Positions 42,434-50,791 are shown, counted from the stretch's first letter. The stretch: DNA of 64,000 bases from CALZBJ01 sp945619025 (GCA_945619025.1 CALZBJ010000010.1:1-64000); one strand, 5' to 3'. The notes: a model not told the origin generated them from the letters alone. Program-made: numbers and translations.

Positions 42434-44080
42434 ATGATGGTGCCCCGTGTGAATAAATCGCTTTTAACTCTTGCGTTGTCGATGTTGATTCCGCTCTCGA
42501 CATCCCTGGTATTGGCTGAGTCTACGCTACCTGACGAGAATCAGCCTATCGAGACTCTGCTTAAAAACAATCTTTATCTGCATGGCATTACACTCAATTT
42601 CCCTGGGGAGCATTATTTAGAAATCGGCGAAAAACTGGTACGCCACAATGCGCTTATCGGCAATCAATCTGATCAAAATAATGCTGATCAGCGCGATAGT
42701 TGGGAAGCGGGAAACGCGCCTAAATTCAAATCGATTCATGATTACCTGCCTGAAAATGGCGCGCTTTTGCACTTTAATCGCTACATTAAAGAAGATGGCG
42801 CGGCCTATACGATCGAAGAGATTACGCCTTGCCGAGTTTATCCGGTGACGGGGTGTTTGGAAACGCTTAACAACCGTCAGCCGATCATTAACACGCTCAT
42901 CAATAATAATGAAACGTTACTACAGCGCTTTAAAACACTCCGCGAGGAGAGCGAGCACAACACCGTTTTAATCCCCGATACGCCGATTGCGCTTGCCTAT
43001 ATTCCCTTTAATAATCATCAATTGATGATCGATCTGTTTCATCTTGAGCTCTCCAATATGGCGCTCGATTTTAGTCGTCACCACAGAGAAAATCAGCAAC
43101 AAAATGCACTCCATACACTGCAATCGCTCGATCATTTTATTGAGCTTCTCACAGAATCGAAACAATCCCCGCTCTTAGTCGATCTGATGGTGAGTGTTTC
43201 GCTTCGCCAATCCCTTGATCAGACGCTCGATGCGTTATTGTCTGAAAATGCACTCGATCCCGTACTTAACGATCCGGCGCTGGAAACCATTTTTGAATTG
43301 CAAGAACGCCTCGATATTCTCGAAATCCTTACAAAAGCGGTTTCCTTTGAGCTGACCGAACGAGCACGTTATGAAACGGAATTTTGGTCCGCGGCGCTGT
43401 TTGACCCGATTAGCGATGGCATGGATGAAAAAGCCTTAGAGACAATGACGCTTGAGGAACTCTTTACCCTGCAAAAGCCCAAAATTGAGGAGCTAATCGA
43501 ACTCATCGGCACGCCCAATACCTTTGATGTTGAGCTGTTACAACGTAAAAATGAAGCGACTCGCTCCCTACGAGAGATACGCGATATGATCGAGATGTTT
43601 GAGAAAAGTCCGCTCTATGAGACGCTTAAAACCATGCCGTTTACCAGTGCTCGCGCCTATTATTTTGATGAGGTGAATGAGTATATCGCGCTTTTAAATC
43701 ACGATTCGCTTCTCAATCCGAGTGAAAAAATGATTGCCCTGCAAACGCGCTTAAATAGCCCCTTTGATCAGCGTTATTACACGCAATTAATTGTGCAACA
43801 TAACTATCATAAATTGCTGCGCCTTAAATATATCATCGCGAAAAATCGTATTCAAGACCGCGATATTGGGGCTTTCTTACAGCGAGAAAAACGCCGTGCC
43901 GTCAATAGTATTACCAATCAACCATTTGTTTGGGATCCCAAAACGCGCACAATTTCAACGGATAATCCGGCCGATCCTAAATTATTACCCGCACCTTTAA
44001 ATAAGAGTGAAGCGGCACTGGGTAAGCTTCAAATCACTCTGCCGGAGGTAAAACGCGCGAGCAAAAATCGTCGGCGCTAA
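42434..44080 (+). CDS. Secreted or periplasmic helical protein, unknown
   Basis: 548 residues. A signal peptide (LLTLALSMLIPLSTSLVLA, cleavage near residue 28) is followed by a long, mostly helical, Leu/Glu-rich chain with few cysteines and no membrane segment. The C-terminal 30 residues are basic (VKRASKNRRR). I do not recognise a family. GGAGAGG precedes the start, where two ATGs lie side by side (42434, 42437). Upstream lie nested inverted repeats (42338-42384). It is alone between pucR and the tsu genes and has no clear terminator; the following gap holds a hairpin cluster. Confidence 0.75.
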   Translation: MMVPRVNKSLLTLALSMLIPLSTSLVLAESTLPDENQPIETLLKNNLYLHGITLNFPGEHYLEIGEKLVRHNALIGNQSDQNNADQRDSWEAGNAPKFKSIHDYLPENGALLHFNRYIKEDGAAYTIEEITPCRVYPVTGCLETLNNRQPIINTLINNNETLLQRFKTLREESEHNTVLIPDTPIALAYIPFNNHQLMIDLFHLELSNMALDFSRHHRENQQQNALHTLQSLDHFIELLTESKQSPLLVDLMVSVSLRQSLDQTLDALLSENALDPVLNDPALETIFELQERLDILEILTKAVSFELTERARYETEFWSAALFDPISDGMDEKALETMTLEELFTLQKPKIEELIELIGTPNTFDVELLQRKNEATRSLREIRDMIEMFEKSPLYETLKTMPFTSARAYYFDEVNEYIALLNHDSLLNPSEKMIALQTRLNSPFDQRYYTQLIVQHNYHKLLRLKYIIAKNRIQDRDIGAFLQREKRRAVNSITNQPFVWDPKTRTISTDNPADPKLLPAPLNKSEAALGKLQITLPEVKRASKNRRR

Positions 44081-44094
44081 AATAGAAAGGAGGC

Positions 44095-44235
44095 CCTTAA
44101 TGGAGTCGCCAGAAAACATTAAGAGCCTCAAGAGATATCTCTGACATTTGATATGGAGTGTGCAGAGATCATGGGGGAACGGGTTTGAACGGCCGGTTTA
44201 GAGCCGTTCAATCAAGATCGATAACGATCAAATAA
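44095..44235. other. Hairpin cluster between two convergent genes
   Basis: At least four short dyads in 140 bases: GGCCCTTAATG with CATTAAGAGCC, the 12-bp palindrome AGAGATATCTCT (44131-44142), TTGAACGGC (44185-44193) with GCCGTTCAA (44203-44211), and GATCG/CGATC. None has a real T-run, so none is a classical terminator. They could stop both flanking convergent genes or form a small RNA. Confidence 0.45.
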
Positions 44236-44242
44236 GTTTAAG

Positions 44243-44473
44243 TTAATTGGTTTTTACCACGGTGATGGTCCAAGCGGCATCTCCGATTTGGGCATACTCA
44301 GTGACATCATGCCCCGCCTCTGCTGCCCAGCGCGGAATCGCTTCGGTCCCTTGAGTACAATCAAATTCAATGCGAAGCGCGTCGCCAATCTCAAGCTCCG
44401 CCATCTTCTCTTTCGCTTCAATCAGAGGGAAAGGACAGACAAGTCCGAGGGATTTAAGTTCGTAAAGTGCCAT
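44243..44473 (-). CDS. tsuB: Thiosulfate-uptake sulfurtransferase, TusA family (YeeD/TsuB)
   Basis: 76 residues, matching E. coli YeeD in length and sequence style: CPFPLIEAKEKMAEL (catalytic Cys13 in the CPxP motif), IEFDCTQGTEAIPRWAAEAGH and QIGDAAWTITV. The protein works in the cytoplasm with YeeE/TsuA, taking over thiosulfate sulfur as it enters. It follows yeeE by 60 bases in the same order as in E. coli, and a hairpin cluster lies beyond it. Confidence 0.93.
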   Translation of the reverse strand: MALYELKSLGLVCPFPLIEAKEKMAELEIGDALRIEFDCTQGTEAIPRWAAEAGHDVTEYAQIGDAAWTITVVKTN

Positions 44474-44533
44474 AATTGGGTCTCCTAAATGGGTATGAAT
44501 TATAAAATGATGAATGGGGTGATTTAATTTGAT

Positions 44534-45613
44534 TTAGTTGATAACGGGCGCTGTGTTTAATGCAGGTTGTTTGTTTAAGCCTTTTTTACGTCCGGCTTTT
44601 TTACGCGGTCTGACATAGACAAAGTAAGAGGCGATCCAGACACCGATGATGGTGAAAACAAGTCCGCTCCAGCCCTGCCAGGTCATAATGGCAGTATTGG
44701 TTAGGCCATTTCCGATGGTGCATCCGCCGGAAAAACTTGCGCCGATGCCCATTAAGATGCCGCCTGTTGCGCTTGAGATTAAAATCTCACTGCTCGGGAC
44801 GCGCCATTTAAATTCTCGGCTGCCTTTCGCGGCGATAAATGAACCGACAAAGATTCCAAGGACTAAAAAGACACCCCAATCAATCACGCCTAAATCGCCC
44901 GTCACTAAAAATCGAATAATATTGGCCGATGGCGTTGTAATGCCAAGCCCACCATTGCGCCCGCTTGCCGTGCTTAAAGGCCACGCCACAAGTGCGATCA
45001 ATCCAATCACTGCGCCTGCCACAAAGGGATGCCAACGCTTTTCAAATAAAAGGTGTGCGATACCGCTCTTTTTCGGGGGAAGTGAAGGGATTTTTACTTT
45101 TGGTTTACGCAGATGTTTCACCGTGAAAAATCCGGTCACCGCCACTAAAATCGCAATCAACAGACCTTGAGAGAGCCCTACCGTTTCAGCGACAGAGTTA
45201 TTAATAACGCCCACCGAAGCGATCTCGCTATAGACTCCTTTTAACGCACCATATTTGGTAATCGCCGCAAAAATCATATAGAAAAAGAGCGCGATCCAAC
45301 TGCCGATCAATCCTTCTGCCGCGCGATACCACGTTCCGGTGGCGCATCCGCCAGCTAAGACGATGCCAATACCGAAAAGAAGGCTTCCGCCGATCGATCC
45401 TAAGAGAGAAAACGTCCCTACTTTAGGGGTTAAATAGCCGGTTTGCACAAGCGCATAAACGCCGATGGCCTGCACTGAAATAGCGATCAAAAATGCGTAG
45501 AGCATGGTGTTATTGCGCGTTAGATAGATGTCGCGAAAGCCGCCCGTCATACAAAATCGAGCCCGCTGTAAAATAAAGCCAAAAACAATTCCTATAAATA
45601 GCCCAGTGATCAC
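44534..45613 (-). CDS. tsuA: Thiosulfate transporter (YeeE/TsuA)
   Basis: 359-residue inner-membrane protein of the YeeE/YedE family with two homologous halves. It keeps the functional cysteine segments: ARFCMTGGFRDIYLTRN, LAGGCATGTWYRAAEG and FSGGCTIGNGL. The central HLLFEKRWHPFVAGAVIGLIALVAWPLS also matches E. coli YeeE. It brings thiosulfate in for cysteine synthesis. The start is a GTG (45613), supported by AGGAGG 6 bases upstream. A long leader of about 245 bases and a polycysteine ORF precede it. Confidence 0.94.
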   Translation of the reverse strand: MITGLFIGIVFGFILQRARFCMTGGFRDIYLTRNNTMLYAFLIAISVQAIGVYALVQTGYLTPKVGTFSLLGSIGGSLLFGIGIVLAGGCATGTWYRAAEGLIGSWIALFFYMIFAAITKYGALKGVYSEIASVGVINNSVAETVGLSQGLLIAILVAVTGFFTVKHLRKPKVKIPSLPPKKSGIAHLLFEKRWHPFVAGAVIGLIALVAWPLSTASGRNGGLGITTPSANIIRFLVTGDLGVIDWGVFLVLGIFVGSFIAAKGSREFKWRVPSSEILISSATGGILMGIGASFSGGCTIGNGLTNTAIMTWQGWSGLVFTIIGVWIASYFVYVRPRKKAGRKKGLNKQPALNTAPVIN

Positions 45614-45858
45614 GATGATCCTCCTTTTTTAGGCACAATCGTCCACTCACGGGAATCATAGCCGCGCAAAAATGCCCTCGGAGTTACAAAAATGGTGCGT
45701 TAAAGTCGTGACGGCAAACTGCCTAGTTCACAGACCATAAAGCAACACCCAAGCGTAACGCCGATGCATGCGCAGATATCATCGTGAATCAAACGATCGA
45801 TTAATCTGAAATGTAAAATGTAATTATTTGGAAAATGGAGCGCAAATGTGGTTAGAGA
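45614..45858 (-). ncRNA. Candidate structured leader of tsuA-tsuB
   Basis: 245 bases between the polycysteine ORF and the tsuA GTG with no long ORF. It is noticeably richer in G and C than the AT-rich flanks around 45650-45775. Small complementary segments are visible: GGCA-GTT-TGCC, and GCGTTA pairing with TAACGC across it. No terminator with a T-run is obvious, so control could act on translation or by Rho. A 13-codon ORF (45728-45769, MHRRYAWVLLYGL) lies inside but has no ribosome site. The sequence alone does not prove a regulatory RNA. Confidence 0.4.
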
Positions 45859-45960
45859 TTAACAACACATCATCATGGAACAGCAACACATACACATCGC
45901 CGCACGCACATTGAAAGTGGTGGTCGAAACGATGGTTTTTTGTACGTTTTGCGTAGCCAT
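45859..45960 (-). CDS. Polycysteine leader peptide upstream of the thiosulfate transporter
   Basis: 33 codons starting at the ATG at 45960, with AGGAG 6 bases upstream. The peptide opens with MATQNVQK, runs through a Thr-rich middle and ends in MCMCCCSMMMCC just before the stop: six cysteines and five methionines in the last twelve residues. It lies upstream of, and in the same direction as, tsuA-tsuB. A ribosome starved of Cys-tRNA would stall in this run, which is the logic of amino-acid attenuation. Polycysteine leader ORFs before sulfur genes are known in mycobacteria. A metal-sensing (copper) peptide is the main alternative. No signal peptide. Confidence 0.65.
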   Translation of the reverse strand: MATQNVQKTIVSTTTFNVRAAMCMCCCSMMMCC

Positions 45961-46391
45961 GACTACTCCTAATTGAGAGTGTGAATAATATACTGTGTAA
46001 CAAATGGTAATGGGATGTAAAAAGTTTCTAATTTTTTGTAATGATTCTTCCATTACCGCCGAATCACTGAGTATTAGTTTTAGCACCCCGAAAATGGAAA
46101 TGCAAGCCCCTTTTTGAAACTATTTTAGTTAAAAGATTTGTATAATCAATGACTTTTATCGATCTAAAGATATATTGTCTTTTTGTTAGATGTTTTTTAG
46201 GTGGTTTTTGACGCAATAAAATATCCCTATTATGGCCGTTTAAATCAACATTGTGCAGCGCACATTCACCTGACAAAATAATTTACCATCATTCGCCTCG
46301 AGAAGTCAGACAACTTGCCCCAAAATTTGTATAATGGAAGGCTTGTAAGATTTTTTATTAATCTCGTTTGACTACAAAGGATCGTTTAAAG
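45961..46391. other. Divergent control region between the tsu leader and leuS
   Basis: About 430 bases, AT-rich, with no gene I accept. On the tsu side it holds a perfect 8-bp inverted repeat, GGTAATGG (46006-46013) and CCATTACC (46050-46057), spaced about four helical turns apart; this is a candidate activator site such as CysB might use. On the leuS side it holds TATAAT boxes at 46138-46143 and 46330-46335, and TGTGC-AGC-GCACA. No leucine-rich leader ORF is visible before leuS. Confidence 0.5.
46330..46335 (+). promoter_or_regulatory. -10 box of leuS promoter
   Basis: TATAAT 56 bases before the leuS ATG, with AGACAA as the best -35 at a 17-base spacing. Confidence 0.5.
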
Positions 46392-48983
46392 ATGAAGCCA
46401 ACGTATCAACCCTCCGCCATTGAAGCGGCTGCCCAGGCGTACTGGGAAGAGAATCAATCCTTCATTACCAAAGATAAGACCGATAAACCCAATTATTACT
46501 GTTTATCGATGTTCCCCTACCCGTCCGGGCGACTGCACATGGGGCACGTGCGTAACTACACGATCGGGGATGTGATTAGCCGTTATAAAATGATGAAGGG
46601 CTTCAACGTGATGCAACCAATCGGTTGGGACTCGTTCGGAATGCCCGCTGAAAATGCGGCGATCGATAACCAAGTGGCACCCTATGCATGGACCAATAAA
46701 AACATTGTCTATATGCGTCGCCAATTTAAAGAACTCGGCTTTGGGTTCGATTGGTCACGGGAATTTTCAACCTGTGATCCTGAATATTATCGTTGGGAGC
46801 AGTGGTTTTTCCTCAAACTCTACGAAAAAGGCGTCATCTATCGTAAAAACGGGATTGTCAACTGGGACCCTGTGGATCAAACCGTCCTTGCAAACGAGCA
46901 GGTGATTAACGGTCGTGGCTGGCGTTCGGATGCGCTGGTTGAGCGTCGTGAAATCCCGATGTATTACTTCAAAATTACCGATTTTGCTGACGAGCTGTTA
47001 AAAGATCTTGATATTTTAGAAGGTGGCTGGCCTGAGCAAGTGCGCACCATGCAAGCGAACTGGATCGGCAAATCAGAAGGGATGGAGGTGACTTTCACCT
47101 ACGAAGGCGGTCAATTTAACGTCTTCACCACTCGCCCTGATACCTTAATGGGGGTGACCTATGTCGCCGTTGCACCGGAACACCCGATCGCAACGAAAGC
47201 CGCTGAAACCAATCCTGCATTAAAAGAATTTATCCAAGAGTGCCAAAAAACCGGTACCTCAGAAGCGGACTTTGCAACCCAAGAAGCCAAAGGCATGAAC
47301 TCAGGCTTTTTTGCAACGCACCCGATTACCGGTGAAAAAGTGCAAATTTGGGTCGCGAACTATGTCTTAATGGCCTACGGTGACGGCGCGGTAATGGCGG
47401 TTCCTGCTCACGATGAGCGTGACTTTGGCTTTGCCCATAAATACGGTTTACCCATTAAACCTGTGATCGATTGCGGCGCAAAAGATACGAGCTACACCGT
47501 TTGGGAAGAAGCCTATGCCGCGCACGGAACGCTCGTTGATTCTGGCGATTTCACTGGCTTAAATTTTGAAGAAGCCTTTGAGAAAATCGGCGCATTTTTA
47601 CAAGAACGTAATCTTGGAAAACCGAGAACGCAATATCGCCTCCGCGACTGGGGGATCTCACGTCAACGCTATTGGGGTTGCCCAATTCCGATCATCAACT
47701 GTGAGTGCTGTGGCCCGGTTCCTGTGCCTGAGCAAGATCTTCCGGTGGTGCTTCCAACGGACTGTATCCCCGATGGTTCAGGCAATCCGCTCAATAAGCT
47801 CGATAGTTTTATCAATGTGGAGTGCCCGAAATGTGGCAAACCTGCAAAACGCGAAACTGACACCATGGATACCTTCGTAGAATCCTCATGGTATTACGCG
47901 CGCTTTGCTTCAAGTGATTACGACAAAGGCATGATCGATAGCGAACGCGCCGAAGCGTGGTTACCGGTTGATCAATATATCGGCGGTGTTGAGCATGCGA
48001 TTTTACACCTTCTTTATTCACGTTTCTTCCATAAATTGATGCGTAACGAAGGTCTTTTAGGCGACCCAGCTAAAGTGAGCCCCGAGCCCTTTAAAGCGCT
48101 ATTAACCCAAGGCATGGTGGTCGCACCCACCTTCTATCGTCACACAAGCAAGGGTTACCAATGGTTTAACGTAAAAGATATCGAAACCGTTGAGAAAGAT
48201 GGCGAGACCGTCTACCTCTATAAAGGCGATGGTGAACCGGTGGTTTACGATGGCATCCAAAAAATGGGTAAATCGAAAAATAACGGCGTTGATCCTGAAG
48301 AGATCGTCAATAAATATGGAGCGGACGTATCGCGCCTCTTTATGATGTTTACCTCACCTCCTGAGCAATCACTTGAATGGTCAAGCGCTGGACTTGAAGG
48401 CGCTGAGCGCTTCTTGAAACGCGTATGGAATTTTGCCTACGACAATCAAGCAGTTTTAAAAGGTGACGTTTTAGATGTGACTGCGATTGAAGACAAAAAA
48501 GCGAAAGAGATCCGCCGTGAGATTCATGGCGAACTCAAAAAAGCGCTCTATGACTACGATCGTTTCCACTTTAATACCGTGGTATCGGCCAATATGATCA
48601 TCTTAAATGCGCTCAATAAGCTTGACGATAGTGCTGATCATAACGCGGTCAAACAAGAGGGTTACAAAATTATGTTACGCCTCTTAAGCCCGATCGTGCC
48701 CCACTTGATTCATACCATTTGGTCATCAATTTATGGCGATGACATTCTTAACTACGACCTTCCGGAAGTCGATGAGAATGCCCTTGTTGCCGATGAGATC
48801 AAATATATGGTTCAGGTGAATGGTAAACTCCGTGGCGAGATTATGGTGCCGGCGGAAAGTGCGAAAGAAGCGATCGAAAAAATGGCGCTAGAGAATGAAA
48901 ACGCGCAGAAATTTATCGATGGTAAAGCGATTGCACGCGTCATTGTTGTTCCGAACCGCCTTGTTAACATTGTGGTGAAATAA
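46392..48983 (+). CDS. leuS: Leucyl-tRNA synthetase
   Basis: 863 residues (E. coli 860). Class I signatures: HMGH at residues 49-52 in FPYPSGRLHMGHVRNYTIGD, and KMGKSKNNGVD near residue 620. The CP1 editing domain is present (FTTRPDTLMGVTYVAVAPEH, YGDGAVMAVPAHDERD). The zinc-binding segments CECCG and CPKCGKP also appear. It charges tRNA-Leu and edits mischarged products. The ATG at 46392 has AAGGAT 9 bases upstream; an in-frame TTG 24 bases earlier is less likely. It is followed after 6 bases by the DUF922 gene, not lptE-holA as in E. coli. Confidence 0.98.
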   Translation: MKPTYQPSAIEAAAQAYWEENQSFITKDKTDKPNYYCLSMFPYPSGRLHMGHVRNYTIGDVISRYKMMKGFNVMQPIGWDSFGMPAENAAIDNQVAPYAWTNKNIVYMRRQFKELGFGFDWSREFSTCDPEYYRWEQWFFLKLYEKGVIYRKNGIVNWDPVDQTVLANEQVINGRGWRSDALVERREIPMYYFKITDFADELLKDLDILEGGWPEQVRTMQANWIGKSEGMEVTFTYEGGQFNVFTTRPDTLMGVTYVAVAPEHPIATKAAETNPALKEFIQECQKTGTSEADFATQEAKGMNSGFFATHPITGEKVQIWVANYVLMAYGDGAVMAVPAHDERDFGFAHKYGLPIKPVIDCGAKDTSYTVWEEAYAAHGTLVDSGDFTGLNFEEAFEKIGAFLQERNLGKPRTQYRLRDWGISRQRYWGCPIPIINCECCGPVPVPEQDLPVVLPTDCIPDGSGNPLNKLDSFINVECPKCGKPAKRETDTMDTFVESSWYYARFASSDYDKGMIDSERAEAWLPVDQYIGGVEHAILHLLYSRFFHKLMRNEGLLGDPAKVSPEPFKALLTQGMVVAPTFYRHTSKGYQWFNVKDIETVEKDGETVYLYKGDGEPVVYDGIQKMGKSKNNGVDPEEIVNKYGADVSRLFMMFTSPPEQSLEWSSAGLEGAERFLKRVWNFAYDNQAVLKGDVLDVTAIEDKKAKEIRREIHGELKKALYDYDRFHFNTVVSANMIILNALNKLDDSADHNAVKQEGYKIMLRLLSPIVPHLIHTIWSSIYGDDILNYDLPEVDENALVADEIKYMVQVNGKLRGEIMVPAESAKEAIEKMALENENAQKFIDGKAIARVIVVPNRLVNIVVK

Positions 48984-48989
48984 TCAATA

Positions 48990-49625
48990 ATGCGTACGCT
49001 GCAATGCATACTCATTAGCTTAGGGTGGGGATTGATTTCCCCGCTCTTTGCCATTGAAGTCGAGAAAGAGGTGACCTATTACACGGTGACACCAAATCCC
49101 GGTGAGGCGATTTTCGATAGTATCGTCCGTGATGCACCGCCGTCGTCTCATCAATTTTTAAATGAAAAAAATTCCTCAACTTTGGGCGAATATCAACCGA
49201 AAGTGGAGTTTGAAACTCACTTTAACACCCATCTTTTTAAACGTTGTACCGTTTCCCGCGTGGACATTACGCTTCATTCCCATTTTTATCTACCGAAGCT
49301 CAACACGCATTACAACTACAGTTACAGCGTTACCAGCGATTTTAATCGCGAATATCGTAAAATTTTAGATCATGAAGAACATCATGAAGCGATCTATATC
49401 TTCTATCTCAAAGAGCTTAAAAAAGAGATCGAACGTTTAGGGCGAAAACGCCTGGCGTGCGATGATCTCTCAAGCCAAATTAAAGCGCTTGAAGACAAGA
49501 CATTAGAGAAAATTGACGAGGAAAATCGCCTCTTTGATTGCCGTGAGTATGGCAAAAAAATGGGCTGGACGTTTTGCGATGCGCCTACAAAGCGTCATCT
49601 ATCAAATAAATTAAAGTCAGCTTAA
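48990..49625 (+). CDS. DUF922 putative zinc protease, exported
   Basis: 211 residues with a signal peptide (ILISLGWGLISPLFA, cleavage near residue 21) and a DUF922 domain. The HEEHH zincin motif (in LDHEEHHEAIYIFYL) fits HExxH, and the protein has several cysteines (CTVSR, ACDD, DCREYG, FCDAP). DUF922 proteins are predicted periplasmic zinc-dependent peptidases; I do not know a substrate. It is only 6 bases from leuS, so it is probably co-transcribed with it. Confidence 0.82.
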   Translation: MRTLQCILISLGWGLISPLFAIEVEKEVTYYTVTPNPGEAIFDSIVRDAPPSSHQFLNEKNSSTLGEYQPKVEFETHFNTHLFKRCTVSRVDITLHSHFYLPKLNTHYNYSYSVTSDFNREYRKILDHEEHHEAIYIFYLKELKKEIERLGRKRLACDDLSSQIKALEDKTLEKIDEENRLFDCREYGKKMGWTFCDAPTKRHLSNKLKSA

Positions 49626-49664
49626 AAAAAATTTATCGATATAAAACAATACTTAAAAATTTAG

Positions 49665-49681
49665 ATATCAACGATTGATAT
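49665..49681. promoter_or_regulatory. LysR-type operator candidate
   Basis: ATATCAA-CGA-TTGATAT, a 17-bp dyad with the T-N11-A style of LysR boxes, about 75 bases before the LysR gene start. It is a likely autoregulatory site. Confidence 0.45.
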
Positions 49682-49756
49682 ATTTTATTGATGATTCGTG
49701 ATACAACTAGAGAAGTGTCATGAAACCATGCTCTTAAAATAATAACGACAACCGCC

Positions 49757-50638
49757 ATGAATGAAAAAGATTTAAAAATTTTAATAGAAATTGAAAAACA
49801 TCGTAGCTTAACCACCGTTGCTGAAGTGCTCTATATGACTCAGCCAGCGCTCACCTATCGTCTTCAACAGATCGAGAAAAAGATGAACGCGAAGCTCTTT
49901 AACCGCGGCCGCTTAGGGATTCACCCAACGGTCGAGGGAGAGATTGTCGTGGAAGATGCGCGCAAAATTATGCAACAATTTGATCATCTTCGCAGTAAGC
50001 TCGTGCAAATTCAATCGAAAATTAAAGGCACGATCCGCTTAGGCGTTGCCTCAACCTTCGGGCAATATCTCATGCCGGCGCTGCTAAAAGCGTTTTTAAA
50101 AGAATTCCCGAAAGTTAAAACCGAAATCACCACAGGTCTTAGCCGCGATCTTACTAAATATCTCAAAAATGGGGATATTCACGTCGCGATCTTACGGGGC
50201 GTCAATGATTGGGAAGATGAGAAAATGCTGATTTGTGAAGAGCCGCTCTATATTGCCTCACAAAATGCGATTGTGCTCTCTGAGCTTCCGCAACAACCTT
50301 CCATTGAATATAAAATGGACCGCTATCTCAAAGATATCGTCAATAATTGGTGGAAGATGCACTTTAAAGAACCCCCTTCGATCTTAATGCAGGTCGATAC
50401 GCTTGAAACAAGTAAAGCGATGGCCAATTTAGGGCTCGGATATACCGTGCTTCCGGGCGTGTGTCTCCTTGATAATGAGACGCTCATTAAAGAGCCGCTC
50501 AAAGATAAAAAAGGCAATAACATCACCCGCGAAACGTGGCTCTTTTATCATGAAGAGACGCTCAATTACCCAACGGTACGTGCCTTTGTAGAATTTATGG
50601 ATCGCTATCGCCACCATATTGAGAGCCTCCCGCTCTAA
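49757..50638 (+). CDS. LysR-family transcriptional regulator
   Basis: 293 residues. The N-terminal winged helix is typical (LKILIEIEKHRSLTTVAEVLYMTQPALTYRLQQIEKKMNAKLFNR). A LysR substrate-binding domain follows (GTIRLGVASTFGQYLMPALLKAF, GLGYTVLPGVCLL). Its target is not evident: no divergent operon lies next to it and the upstream gene is leuS-DUF922. A regulated gene elsewhere, or only itself, is possible. It ends at the bidirectional terminator at 50702. Confidence 0.92.
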   Translation: MNEKDLKILIEIEKHRSLTTVAEVLYMTQPALTYRLQQIEKKMNAKLFNRGRLGIHPTVEGEIVVEDARKIMQQFDHLRSKLVQIQSKIKGTIRLGVASTFGQYLMPALLKAFLKEFPKVKTEITTGLSRDLTKYLKNGDIHVAILRGVNDWEDEKMLICEEPLYIASQNAIVLSELPQQPSIEYKMDRYLKDIVNNWWKMHFKEPPSILMQVDTLETSKAMANLGLGYTVLPGVCLLDNETLIKEPLKDKKGNNITRETWLFYHEETLNYPTVRAFVEFMDRYRHHIESLPL

Positions 50639-50701
50639 TTCTCGCGCTAATACTCAATTTAATATTGACGTTAATTAAAGCCATTAATTTACACCAATAA
50701 A

Positions 50702-50754
50702 AAAACCTCTTAATGCCACGGGTTATAAAGTACCCGATCCATTAAGAGGTTTTA
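50702..50754. terminator. Bidirectional terminator between the LysR and Sel1 genes
   Basis: AAACCTCTTAATG pairs with CATTAAGAGGTTT around an inner GGGT/ACCC hairpin. T-runs on both strands; both convergent genes end here. Confidence 0.88.
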
Positions 50755-50791
50755 TTTTATCTGCGAATTACTCGCTAATTATTCAGCGCGA

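Noticed and set aside
45728..45769. 13-codon ORF MHRRYAWVLLYGL in the tsu leader as a separate gene
   Set aside because: No ribosome site; kept only as a remark within the leader entry.
45961..46086. 42-codon N-terminal extension of the polycysteine ORF
   Set aside because: The inner ATG at 45960 has AGGAG at good spacing, whereas the longer form has no site and covers the candidate promoter.
46148..46210. 20-codon plus-strand ORF upstream of leuS as a leucine leader peptide
   Set aside because: Only a few scattered leucines, no ribosome site and no attenuator hairpin after it.
46064..46276. 70-codon minus-strand ORF between the tsu leader and leuS
   Set aside because: Very AT-rich region, no ribosome site, no recognisable protein features; it lies over likely promoter DNA.
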